Source: Theocolax elegans
Lineage: Eukaryota; Arthropoda; Insecta; Hymenoptera; Cerocephalidae
DNA: 64,000 bases
Assembly: GCA_026168455.1 (NCBI GenBank)
Contig: CM047426.1
Location: forward strand, 4,891,501-4,955,500
Reading direction: 5' to 3'
Shown: positions 9,341-20,900 of the stretch, piece by piece
How positions within the stretch are numbered: position 1 is the stretch's first letter
How the letters are laid out: every line of letters starts with the position of its first letter
The notes under the pieces: generated by a model
Database searches by the model: none
Told to the model about the DNA's origin: nothing
The model's input: only the letters and a program-made list of their open reading frames with translations
Made by a program: the position numbers and the translations under genes

Positions 9341-11171
9341 CACTTTTTATTCATTTAATAGTTAAATTTATTTATTCTACTCCTTCGATTGATGCTTATC
9401 CCCTTGGTCAAATCTGAATTTAACATCGTAGATTATTTTTTTTGCATTCATCACCATAATTTCATTTGTCTATATACACCATATACGATATTTACATTTA
9501 TATTAATTTAAACACGGTATTCATACATACAAGCAGTATATCGTTCATCATCGGATTTATCGACCTGCCATATATCGTCTCTTAATTTAGATATCTTACC
9601 AATTTTGGATCAGAATTATCAAATGAGACCAGTGCCTTTAATTTAAGCCTCAATAAGTCCATTTATCTAAAAAAGAAAAAAATTTATGTCCAAAAAACTA
9701 CTTTTTGACAAGTTAGGTTAATTTTTTGAAAAACTGAAAATATTCCAAATTTTCGACATGCTATAGACAAGATGTTCATTATCGACACTCATTCAGGTGT
9801 ATTAAGTGACAAACGATGAGAAGTAGAGACAACAGTCGAATTCCCCTGGTCGTATACAGGTATAGGTATAACCACGTAACATACATTTGACGACGTTTTC
9901 CATCTGCGATAGGCGTCTAAGGAAGACCTCTAGCTCGTTACAATACATCGAATGTTTTAATACACCGGACGTCTCGGGGAAGGCTTTCCTATAATTATAG
10001 TTTTTCCCTTCCTCACGGACGTAATCCCGGGCAAATGCGAGGCGGTGGAGTTATTCAAAGAGGGGTAATAAGCACCCACACAGAGGTAGTGGATGAACAC
10101 CATAAAAACCCGAAGAGGGCATGTAATAGGAAGTGTCAAAAAGGGGCACACACAGGAATTTAAAAAAAAGGAATCTTTACACCATTTCGAAAAGAATTGA
10201 AAGAATTTTATAACCGTTGACTAGAGACGTACCTACACAACCTCCTTAATATCGTTGTTTCTATCTCAAAGATTTCTGTTTTGGGTGTTTAGGTCTTATT
10301 TTGTGCAAAAATACCTATATAACCGATCTGAAAAACCGCTTGGGGATGTACGACTTATCTAAGCAATACTAACCCCACCAACCCTTAAGTGTAACATGCA
10401 TTATTTCTCATATTACAATTATTTATTACATAAATTATAAGTTTAAAAGATTAACTTACATTAAGATACTCTTAGATTTTGAAAAATACCAAACTTAACC
10501 CTTTTAGTCAAGAGGCAACGATTTAATTCAATTTTGTGAAAACTGTATCAACGGATTCCTGGTAGATTAGGCGACCGACTCTACAGAAGGTCCAAACAGC
10601 GATCGTGCCCAATGGCCGCTCTCACTTCGTATACTCGATTACGTGACATAACCCTCCGCGAATGCATGAAGTATTGATAAAACAGATAACGCGGATGTAC
10701 ATTATTGTTCCAGATCGTATTATTCAATTCTTAGAGTATATTAATATAAGAGTCTCTGTATCGGTATCTGTAGGAGTGTACGCGATATACAATCGGAGAC
10801 ATCGGTATACCTTGATTGTAAAATCAAGAAATCTACCATTCGTACCTCCCCACCAGCTGCCGTACAGCCGGTATTCTATGTATAGCCTTGAGGTTGTTAC
10901 TTTACTTTGGGATTGACAATTACACCTAGTGATACTTTTTTGAACTAAACATTTCAACTTTCGCGTACGGCCGCCGACATAGACTCTTAATATAAATGAA
11001 ACTTTTGTACTTATAATTTTTTTAAAATATATAGTAAACATATGCCTCTATACTGCATTTTTAAGCGATCGTTGGGTTAACTCTTACTCGACACACTCCC
11101 GTTGTGTGACGTAATTGACACACAACACACTGGAATTTTATGTAGCCCAACCGATAAATTGTCATAAAAAC
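9341..11171. other. Unassigned DNA
   Basis: No gene is supported. A GC-richer stretch at about 9890-10150 looks unlike its neighbours and may be old retroelement sequence, but neither strand shows a motif I know. A small inverted repeat GTTGTGTGACGTAATTGACA is at about 11101-11125. Confidence 0.35.
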
Positions 11172-11627
11172 TTAAGGGCACTCCGTACTCATAGCTTTAC
11201 AAATCCGCTACCCGAAATTTGCAAGCAAAAGAGGCGCTGCCGTCAGATAGGCTGAATTCATATTCGACAATAATTATGGACATTGATGTAATGATTAATT
11301 CCATATTGCTTAGCTGATCGAAAAGTCAGTATTTTCGATGAATAGTGATAAGTACGAATCAATGCTCAGAACACATACCGAGTCACTTCGTACTTATCAC
11401 TTTTCGTCGAAAATACTAACTTTTCGATCAGGTAAGCAATATGTAATTAATCATTACATCAATAGCTATGGCGCTAAACTCTGATATTGTGTGGTAAACA
11501 CTCTATTTTCCTTTAAATGTTCATAATTATTGTCGAATATGAACTCAGCCTATCTGACGCACCGTCACTTCTGCTCACAAATTTCGGGTGGCGAATTAGT
11601 GAAGCTATTAGTGCGGACTGCCCGTAA
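11172..11627. repeat. Foldback/MITE-like element with long inverted arms
   Basis: The left end TTAAGGGCACTCCG matches the complement of the right end (TTACGGGCAGTCCGC). The arms stay complementary through CAGATAGGCTGA, ATTCATATTCGACAATAATT and the central TCGAAAATAC...AGTGATAAGTACGAA block, with an apical loop at about 11360-11388. The right arm carries about 53 bp not present in the left. No open frame. The second TTAA has decayed to GTAA. It differs in sequence from M1 and M2. Confidence 0.7.
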
Positions 11628-12139
11628 TGGTTGTCTGTTTTGACATACGCATTTTTTCTTAGCTTCATTGAATATCACGTTCCAACAGAATATTGGTTTC
11701 ATAAAAAAAAAAATAGTTAATGCCAGATGGTGTTGTATACCCTATAATATCGACTTTGAGTACATAAAAGTATCTTAGAAATATGTTGGGGTGTGCTGTA
11801 CCCCAGTATGTCCAGCAAGGGTTAAATAAATGTAACATGAAAAATAATGCGTATTACTTTCAGGCAGTTGACATATTAGGATACAATTCAGGAATCGCAT
11901 CCCCTTGATCGGTATAAAGCTGCGTCTCCACCACCGGTCGTATCATATAAAATTTGTATAAATTTAACACTGGTATAAGTAAATAAATGATAATACCGTA
12001 CACAGGATCCCATAAATGCCCGGTTGATCGAGAACTATATAAAAAAAAGGTGACGATAGAGTCCGGTCCCGGGTGTACAGGAGAAAGAGACTGGCCTGAG
12101 GCCAGCAGGGGTAGGTTATAGAGTGTAAGTATAATTCGT
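11628..12139. other. Unassigned intergenic DNA
   Basis: Nothing recognisable beyond a short hairpin TGGGGT...ACCCCA at 11786-11805. GC content rises from about 11880 toward the candidate promoter island that follows. Confidence 0.35.
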
Positions 12140-12510
12140 GGCGATCGCCGCCAGGGCGAGTAGCAGCCGCGCTACTTAAAGACCGTGTGTCGTCCCGTGC
12201 AGCGCCCCGTTGATCGCCTAGCCAGCCGGCGGACCGTTCACTTTTTTTTTCTCTCTCTCCTCTCTCTCTCTCTTCTTTCTCTGTCTCTTCCTTTCTTTCC
12301 TTTCTTTCCCTCTTCATTTCTCCAACTACGCTCGTCGGCGCTGATAGTGAACGAAAAAAACAAAAAAAAAGAGAGAGAAAAACAAAACAAAAATCAACCG
12401 AAAGAAAGTGCGCGCGCGGGCCGCCGTGCAGCGCGGCTGATACATACAACCAGGGTCGCCGCGCCGCCTGTATATATAAAGACGCATCGGTAAGTTTGAG
12501 TGCCGTGACA
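12140..12510 (+). promoter_or_regulatory. Candidate distal SERCA promoter P1 (GC-rich island with TATA box)
   Basis: A GC-rich island stands out from AT-rich surroundings. Near its right edge lies TATATATAAA (12471-12480) set in GC-rich flanks (GCCGCGCCGCC on the left), a typical TATA-box setting; a start about 30 bp downstream would fall near 12503. A consensus donor CG|GTAAGT lies at 12489/12490, so the island could instead be the body of a noncoding first exon ending at 12489. A CT-rich tract at about 12241-12310 is included. The link to SERCA is inferred from + orientation and the absence of another gene. Confidence 0.4.
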
Positions 12511-12801
12511 ATTTGCGTAGTGCGACCGAGTAAGAAAATAAGAAAATTTCGAGAAAAAAAAAAGAAAAAGAAAATGGCGTTACAGTGATCGAAAGAAATA
12601 TTAAAATATTTTAGTGTGCGACGAACGTGCATTTATGTATGTATATATTGCAAAGTGGAACACCAAGTGCGTAATTTTTTTTTTTTAATATATCAAGTGC
12701 GTTATTATATATGTATATACGTATGTACGTGTACGTAAAAAAAAATATTCGAATACATATTTGCGTATGTATATACGTATTGCATTCAAATCTGTGACAC
12801 T

Positions 12802-12807
<6 letters not shown>

Positions 12808-12838
<31 letters not shown>
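12808..12838. repeat. (TA)n microsatellite
   Basis: About 15 TA units. Confidence 0.9.
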
Positions 12839-12841
<3 letters not shown>

Positions 12842-13456
12842 ACAAACGTGACAAACGTCTTCTATATGTATATATATATACCTAAATTCTAAAAATCTCT
12901 TCTTTTTTTTGTTCTTCTTGCGTATTACACAGACGGTCTCCTGTGTGTAGGGTATATATACACGAGCACGGGATCTATATTTAACGTCTCTACGGATCTG
13001 TATAAATTTAGATCTATGTAATCAGTCGGGCCACTACATCAGTGTTAAAGTGGAATTGTTACATTCGACGGAGTTATCCTATATGTACGTGTATACACTG
13101 TTAATATGGGTTTCATTAACGACATCGATTAATTCATGTATATATCTGTGTATATACATATTTTTCTTTTTTTTCCGTTATTTAATTATAATTATACAGT
13201 GATTTAATTATAAATTATACAGTGACACTTACAGCTTTTATATATATACATACTTTTTTTTAATACTAACTTATATTTGTAAATAATACATTTAAATATA
13301 TATATGTATATAAATCTTTGAAATATTCATATATATATATATATAATGTGTATAGTGACGAATTTTGCAAAATTCGGGTTTTGGCGATTTCGAAAATTTT
13401 TGACAGTGAGTCCTTGGTGTGTGAAAAACGTGGTCATCGATTATATACTGTTTTCT

Positions 13457-13479
13457 ACACACACACACACACACACACA
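13457..13479. repeat. (AC)n microsatellite
   Basis: Eleven AC units. Confidence 0.9.
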
Positions 13480-16400
13480 TGTAGAGTGAGTGAGAGACAC
13501 GCGCAAAAGTGTTAGGAGGTTATTTTTGATTTTTCGAGGAGCGCTAATGCTAACGCACTTTTTTTTCTTTCAAAGATTGACATTCTAATTCTGTATGCTT
13601 TTTTTCTCACTCGTTTATTTATCCCTCATTTTTCCTCTTCTTTCATCCTTAACCGCGGATAAAATGTTCTATAACGATTCGTCTTGTTTCGTATAGGTTT
13701 TGTCTTGTTCTTCGTTTTTCGTTGTAATTGTCGTCTAGTTTTGAGTTTGTAAACGTTTATTTTAGTTCAGCTGGATGATCTTAAGGGGTTCTAAACGGTT
13801 GTGTAGTAATTCTTTTTCTTTTTTTTGGAGGGGGATTATTACGCGAAATTTGTGTTTGTGGTTTTGGGGAATTAAGGATGAATGAATTTTTATTTAGTTA
13901 TCATTGGTTTTTAAATGGTTTAGAGGTTTTTGGAAGAGATTTCTTTTTACTTTGAGATTTTTTATTATTTTTACGTAATTTTTTTTAATTATTTTATTTA
14001 ATTTTTTTTTAATCATTTTATTTTTTTCTTTTTAATTATTAGTATTTTTTTTATTATTTTTTGTCATCATTATGTGATTTTGATTAAAAATTCATGATTC
14101 TTCTGGTTTTTTTAAACAAATAAAATATTAATGTTTTAAAATTTATTTTCCATCGTGACATGTCACGGTTTCTCTTAATTTCGTTTAAATTTTTCGGTTG
14201 TACGTGTCACGCGTCGTTTCCTTTTTCTTTAAGGATCAATACAATTTATTTTTAGTCATATTCGCGTAGAACCGGGACAAAAAAGTTTAAACTGAAAAAA
14301 AAAATTAAATTTATTTTTTTTTAAATTAATAAAAAAAAAGTACGGTCGAACCGGGATGGAATATTAAAACTGAAAATTTTAATGAAATTTTATATAAAAA
14401 ATAGAAATATAACGATTGAAAGAGCGATAAAGAAACTTAATAAAAAATAAAGAAAAAAAAAACTTTTTAAAATTTAAGAAAAGTGTTGAATAAAATGGTT
14501 AAATAAAAATGTCGAATATAAACATTTAAATTAAATCATTCAACAACATAAACCAATTTATTAATTTGCATAAATATACAAAAATTAAAAAAAAAACTAA
14601 AAAAAAAACTTCAACACAAAACCTTAATAAAAAAAACATCTGTTCAACAAGACCTTTGCTTCTTACATTATTACTATTAAACTTCGTGTTACTACTATTA
14701 AAAAGAAAACGAAACATCGTCTCGAAGAGCGTTAGATGAATTCGAACAGGGCGAAAAATAAAAGCTCGAGTGTCGTTCCGGGAGGCGGATTCGGTATATC
14801 AGGACATACGCTTCGGACCTTGGTGCATTAAACTGACTGACCTACAACTTTCGAGCCAAGAATTCACTTTGAGCAATTTCAGTACGCCTCCGTGTTTCGA
14901 GAGCGAGCCTCGGTTTACTTGCATCTCCTAACCACTCGGTTTTTTTCTCGCTCCAAGATCGGCAAGTTTATTCATTTTTTTAATCTATTCTATACGCACT
15001 GTACATTTTTTTGGTTTCGATTTGAGGATCGTCGCTGTGTAACGTATACAAAAAAATAATTTTTTTTAAACTACAATATACCTCTCGAGTTGTAAAGAGC
15101 CGCGTCTGCACTCGCATCATTGACATACAATCCGTACAACATAAAATTTATAAATAAATCTTCGAGACGAATATTTATAAATAAATAGTAAATAAAACAA
15201 TCTAAACCATTGTCAACGAGAATTACGTTATATTTTTGAATGTGTTAACGCGCGATAAAAATACATGACGCGCTTTTTTATTGTGCGGCGGGAAGGAAGA
15301 AAAAGAATTTTTTAAGAAATAAAAAATCTATTGTTAGAATTTGTTACTGTGTTTAATACATTTTTTCAACTGTACGCGTATGTATCTTTTTCCAGTTTTT
15401 TTTTTTCAAAATTGTGTTATATTATTTGACGCAAAAAATGTAATTATTATATAAAAAGAAGTGTTAGTATATAAATTTTAAATTATGTAAAAAATTAAGT
15501 ACAATGTCCTGTTGCAACAAGATATTTAAAACAAAACCTATATTAAGTTCCTTTAATTTATTTTCAATTTAATACGAAAAATTATGTTGAACGATATAAA
15601 ATAAAAATTGAATTTTCATAAAAATCTAAAATATTAATATTCGTGTCAAAAATAATATTTACTGAATCAATTAATTGTGTAAAAATCGTCTAACACAAAT
15701 AATTGTATTAATTATTAAAATATTCATATCATAATTAACAAAAATATTATATTCCGCTGTCTGTAATCCTGATTAATTATTTAAATATTAATAAAAAATG
15801 TCATCAAATATATTTAAATAAAACAATTTAAAATAAACCGATCTATCTGAAAGCTCAGTCAATTATATACGTTCTTCAATAATTATTTATCTTAACTAAT
15901 ACTATTTATATATATAATTTACTAATAACTTAATTTAAATAATTAATATGTGAATAAACAAATAATATGTAAATGATAAGTAATATAAATAATAAATTCA
16001 TATAAATTAATTTTTTCCAAAAGTTTAACATATATATTTCTATTAATTAATAAATTCTCCTCGTCGTTTATTACACAAAATAACTATTTGCAAAATTAAA
16101 ATTAAATAGCAAAAGAGGAAAATAAAAAGATGTACCACCTAATTTTGAAAAATGTTGAAACGCGACATTAGTAGAACTATACAATAAACAACACATAATC
16201 CGTAAGGTTGAAAAACTAAAAAAAAAAAGTACGGTCGCGCGAAGCTTCTGGCGTAAGTGTTGGCGTGGACGACGCGTCGAACGTGTCAATCACGTGGATT
16301 ATATATCGTCGTTGTCGTACAACTTGACACGAGCGTTTGGGGTGCAGCATCGTTTATATACTTCTTTCTTTTCTGCATTAGTTTATTTATACGCGTTGCA

Positions 16401-16844
16401 TACTTGTATTCGATTCGTCATTTCGACCGACACTTTCGTTTTTCTTCTTTCTCTTCGGCTTTCGTAAGATTCGAGTTGACTTTTTCTTTATTTTACGTGG
16501 TAGTGTCTGTGTGTGTGTATACATATCGACGTGGAAGAGGTGAAAAGTTGATTATGAAAATTTTGAATGGAAGTGACGGCCGGTTGACTCGCTGATTATT
16601 TAATTATTGTGACATTGTTCGAGGCGAGTGTGTTATGATAACACGTCGGCTGTATGGTTTGACGAGTGAGCGATAAAATAAACTTGGGTTTTTATGGATT
16701 ATAAGGGAATTTTCGAGTGATTGCATTAATGGAGGGTTAGTGTGCGATTATTGTTTAATTGATTTTTTTAATTGAAAATTGTATAGTAAGCGCAATAGAA
16801 AAAAATTTATTTTAGTTATTTTTAGTTATTGAAACGTTTTAAGA

Positions 16845-16972
16845 TCATTAGAGTAATGTAATATTCACAAACGGAGCGAATGTAAAAATAAATAACGGGA
16901 AACACAAAAGTGCTTGCAAGCTCGTGGGACATGATTTCGTTTAGAAGGATTAAAAATTATTATTAATTATTA

Positions 16973-17021
<49 letters not shown>

Positions 17022-17905
17022 ATTCATTTAAATAATACAGTACTAATAACGAATAACGGAAGGATAAAAAGAAATCAGAGGAAGTGAGTGCTTGCAAGCT
17101 TTTGGATCATTTTTTCGTGTGTAAGATTTTAAAATCATTAAAATAATATAATTCTAATAACAAATAGATGAAAGATAAAGAAAAATCAGAAAAAACGGAG
17201 AGCTTGCAAGCTCTTAGAAAAGTTTTTCATCTATCAATCTCATTTTCTAATTGAATTTTAATCGAATCCTTTTAATCAAAGTTTTTTGAGGATATTTTAG
17301 ATAATTTATTGTCAGTTATTTAAAAAATTTTTGGTTAAAAAAATATTTTATCAATGCTTCGATTTTTACGAGGGATCATATCGAATAAAACAAGTATCAG
17401 GGACATGTGTACTTCCAAGCTCGAGGCATATTTTTCTGTATACGTTTACGATTTTTAAACATCTTCAAAACAATTCGATTTTCATAATGTATAAAATCAA
17501 AGTTAAGAAATAGGTCGGGGACGCATGCATACTTGCAAGCTTGAGGCACTATTTTTTAAAATAATTACAACAATTGAATTAATACAACTCTTAAAATAAA
17601 AATAACAAAAATAAGATCATAGATGCATGCATGCTTGACAGCACGACACACTAATTTGTATACACCTTAACAATATTTTAAAATAATTAAAACAATTGAA
17701 TTAATGCAACGTCCAAAATCAATGTACGCAATGTAAAATATCAGAGATGCACGCGTGCTTGCAAGCTCGACAAATTATTTTGAACACCTTCGCATTCCTT
17801 CAAAATAATTAATACAATTGAATTAATGTGCAACGTCCAAAATCAAAGTACGTAAAACAAAAGGTCGGATACGCATGCGTGCTTGCAAGCTCCGAGGCAT
17901 GTCCG
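16845..17905 (+). repeat. Degenerate tandem array around the palindrome GCTTGCAAGC
   Basis: Eight units carry the 10 bp palindrome or a one- or two-base variant at 16912, 17090, 17202, 17411 (ACTTCCAAGC), 17531 (ACTTGCAAGC), 17633 (GCTTGACAGC), 17757 and 17881. Spacing is mostly 102-124 bp, with two wider gaps. Later units also share CGCATGCGT before the palindrome and ACAATTGAATTAATGCAACG between units. A (TTA)n microsatellite lies in the first gap (16973-17014). The last unit abuts a candidate TATA promoter at 17935. No coding capacity. Confidence 0.75.
16973..17014. repeat. (TTA)n microsatellite
   Basis: About 14 TTA units between the first two GCTTGCAAGC repeats. Confidence 0.9.
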
Positions 17906-17930
17906 AATCTCGAGAAATCGCACGTGCTCG

Positions 17931-17970
17931 GAGGTTTATATAGAGTGGAAGTTGCGGTCCACAGTTAGCC
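17931..17970 (+). promoter_or_regulatory. Candidate core promoter P2 (TATA plus initiator)
   Basis: TTTATATAG at 17935-17943 sits in GC-rich sequence and is followed about 26-28 bp later by an initiator-like CCACAGTT with A at 17963. This spacing fits a TATA-dependent insect promoter. It directly follows the GCTTGCAAGC array. The transcript is unknown; SERCA is the only downstream + strand gene. Confidence 0.35.
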
Positions 17971-20900
17971 TAGCCTAAGAACCTGGCCAGACCATGCAAG
18001 GTTAATCGCCATCCGAGAATAAACGTTCCGAATTAGTGCTTTCGCGCCAATTTTCAAACTTTTACGTAGCTTCTTTCGTTCCCGAAGGCTACGACCTTCG
18101 CTATCCGTTGATATCCTCGCAATTTATGCCTCTTTTATAATGGACACAATCACGTGAGCTTTAATTCGATGTTTTTCTTTTCTTCTCTCTTTTTTTTTCT
18201 TCTTCATCATTATCATCATCCTCTTCGTATTTCGGCTCGGTTGGTTGCGATTTTTGGCATTATCTGCCCTTTTTATTCTTGGATTCCTCAACATCCTCAT
18301 TGTTGCGTGCGTATGTGTGTGTGTGAGTGTGTAAAACATCGCATCGCACGTTGTTTTTCTTGGTGTTGGGATGCATGGAAATTTTTCGAATTGATTAAAT
18401 TTTGTAGCACGTCCAAATTCCCGGTTTTCACACTTCCTAGTCGGTCGCTCGAGCTTTCCTCGTTCACTCGGCGATATTCAAATAAAAAAAAAACTAATCA
18501 ATTAGTCGTGAGAAAACGAAGAATTTCGTATATGTAACTCATTTTATATTGTGATATATTAAATTAACGATGAAATTAACAATAAATATAAAAAATTCTT
18601 AATTTTATTTAAATAAAAATGTAATTTTTTAATAAAAAAATGTAATGATCGTAAAATCTTTAGAAAGAAAAAAATCGTTAAAAATTATATAAATTACATT
18701 ATATTGAGATGATAATGGATGTAATTAAGCGTGAAAATAGTCGTTCATATAAAACCGATCGTGTATGTATATATACCAAAATTCTGGCGTTAGGGTCATT
18801 AAGCTCGTCGTTGATGTCGTCCCATTAAATATAGTTCATTGCAGATCTTCGGTTATAATGTGCAAGAATCCCCTGATACTGAATATATGCGTGCCTTAGA
18901 TCTATTAATAACTTCCTTGGCGCCGGTCGTACATCTTTGCAACATTTCGAATTTTACCATTTACAGAACTACCAATTTTCGTATTAATTAACATTTTTTT
19001 TATATCTAATTTAAGCAGTTTTAGTGCGTGGAAAATTAAAAATAAATAATTATTGGATTTTTTATATTGTATTAAATATATATTTTTTATTAATATTTTA
19101 ATGTATGAAGGTATAAAGGTTTTAGAAAGATATTAAAAAAAATTAGTATTGCAGTTTTATTTTTGTATTAATTTTTATTATTGATATTTATTATTAATTG
19201 TTATTTATTTTAATAATTTATATATAGTTATTAGAAAGAAAATTGGAAGAGGATTTTTACGATCATTAATTTTATTTTTTATTATTATTTTACTTTAGAT
19301 GGAAACTTGAAGGAAAACAGAAAGAATCAGATTTTTAAAATGATTAGTTATATTTTATTAAATTTTGTTTAGAAACAAAAAATTAGCTGAATCTGATTTT
19401 TTAAATGGTTAATTATTTTTTATATTTTATTTTATACGGTAATTAAAAAAGCATAGAAGCAATTTTTAAACATAATAATAATCATTTTACTTTTTTTTGC
19501 ATAGAAACTAAATTTTTAAACCATTAATTATTTAATTATGTATAAAAATTAAAAAAAATATAAACAAATTTTTATAATTATTAATTTAACTTAATTTTAT
19601 TTTTTATTATTATTTTACTTTAGATGGAAACTTGAAGGAAAACAGAAAGAATCAGATTTTTAAAATGATTAGTTATATTTTATTAAATTTTGTTAGAAAC
19701 AAAAAATTAGCTGAATCTGATTTTTTAAATGGATAATTATTTTTTATATTTTATTTTATACGGTAATTAAAAAAGCATAGAAGCAATTTTTCATAATCAT
19801 TTTACTTTTTTTTGCATAGAAACTAAATTTTTAAACCATTAATTATTTAATTGTGTATAAAAATTAAAAAAAAATATAAACAAATTTTTATAATTATTAA
19901 TTTAACTTAATTTTATTTTTATATAGAAACAACAAATCAGCCACGATCTCGTTTTTAAAATTGTTTATGTAATATCGTATACGTTGAAACAGAATCACAA
20001 TTTTAAAACCTTTAAAAAATTTATTTTTATTTTCTTTCACATAGAAATTAAAAAAAAATATATAATTTGAAAGAAAAAAATAGTATCAATCTTTAATTAC
20101 ATTTTTACTTCTAATATCCTCTTATTACGTTACCAATACATTAAATTTTTCTTCGATCAAATCTATAACAATTTAAATTATCGATTTATCATTTAATTTC
20201 TTTATTAAATTATTGTAAAATAATCTAAATATTTAAAATTACATTTAAATGCGTTATTACGCGGGAAAGCGGAGTAATAACGCGTTGTAAAGTACAGGTT
20301 GAGATAATATAGACAAAAGACTTTTGGCGAGTGTATTTAAAATTTTCCGTAAGATAGTTACGCGCGTAGGCGGGCATTTTCAAGTTTGTAGCGTTGAAAG
20401 CTCCGAGTTTTGACCTCAAAACTAAAAATTAGTCAATTATTGTTTTAAAAATACTACTCTAGCGTATGAGTTCTATTCTTCAAGCGAAAAAATTATTTTT
20501 CTTTTTTAACATTGTACCGATTATTTTTTTCATAAAATTGTAATATATATATAAGCTTTATTATTGATTTAGAAAAAGTTATTGTTTTTATACAAGACAT
20601 TTTGATTTGGTTTTTTAACGCTCTAACGATTTTTTTTATGAAGATATGATTGTAACGTAAGTTTAATTTATATGGAGTAATAAATTATATAAGAAAAAAT
20701 TTGTTAAACACTGTACCCATTTTCTTTTTTATTTTAAAAAATTGATGAATGGTGTGATGTGTGCTTTTGCTTGAATAAAAAATATTTGATTTACAAGTAC
20801 GTCAGAAGTGTAGACAGTTTTTATAAAAATGGCTCGAAAACATGGCTTAGTACGTCCTATAAAATAAAATCCTTAAAACGTTACAAAAAAAAATTATCTA

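Larger units (their letters stand above)
12511..16844. other. AT-rich DNA, possible long noncoding first exon and intron
   Basis: No coding gene is supported. The first 1 kb after the candidate TATA box has a 5'UTR-like texture, with donor-like GTGAGT at about 13405 and 13486, a (TA)n run at 12808-12838 and an (AC)n run at 13457-13479. About 14730-15000 and 16200-16580 are slightly GC-richer islands, the latter with a donor-like GCGTAAGT at about 16250. The rest (15.3-16.1 kb) is very AT-rich and featureless. Confidence 0.3.

Noticed and set aside
11964..12632. 222-codon open frame on the - strand
   Set aside because: It crosses the GC-rich candidate promoter and CT tract; the charged and Ser-rich stretches are low-complexity translation. 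No homologous family recognised.
16905..17900. CRISPR-like spaced repeats
   Set aside because: The repeated GCTTGCAAGC units have irregular spacing and related interiors, and the genome is that of an insect; it is a tandem repeat, not a CRISPR array.
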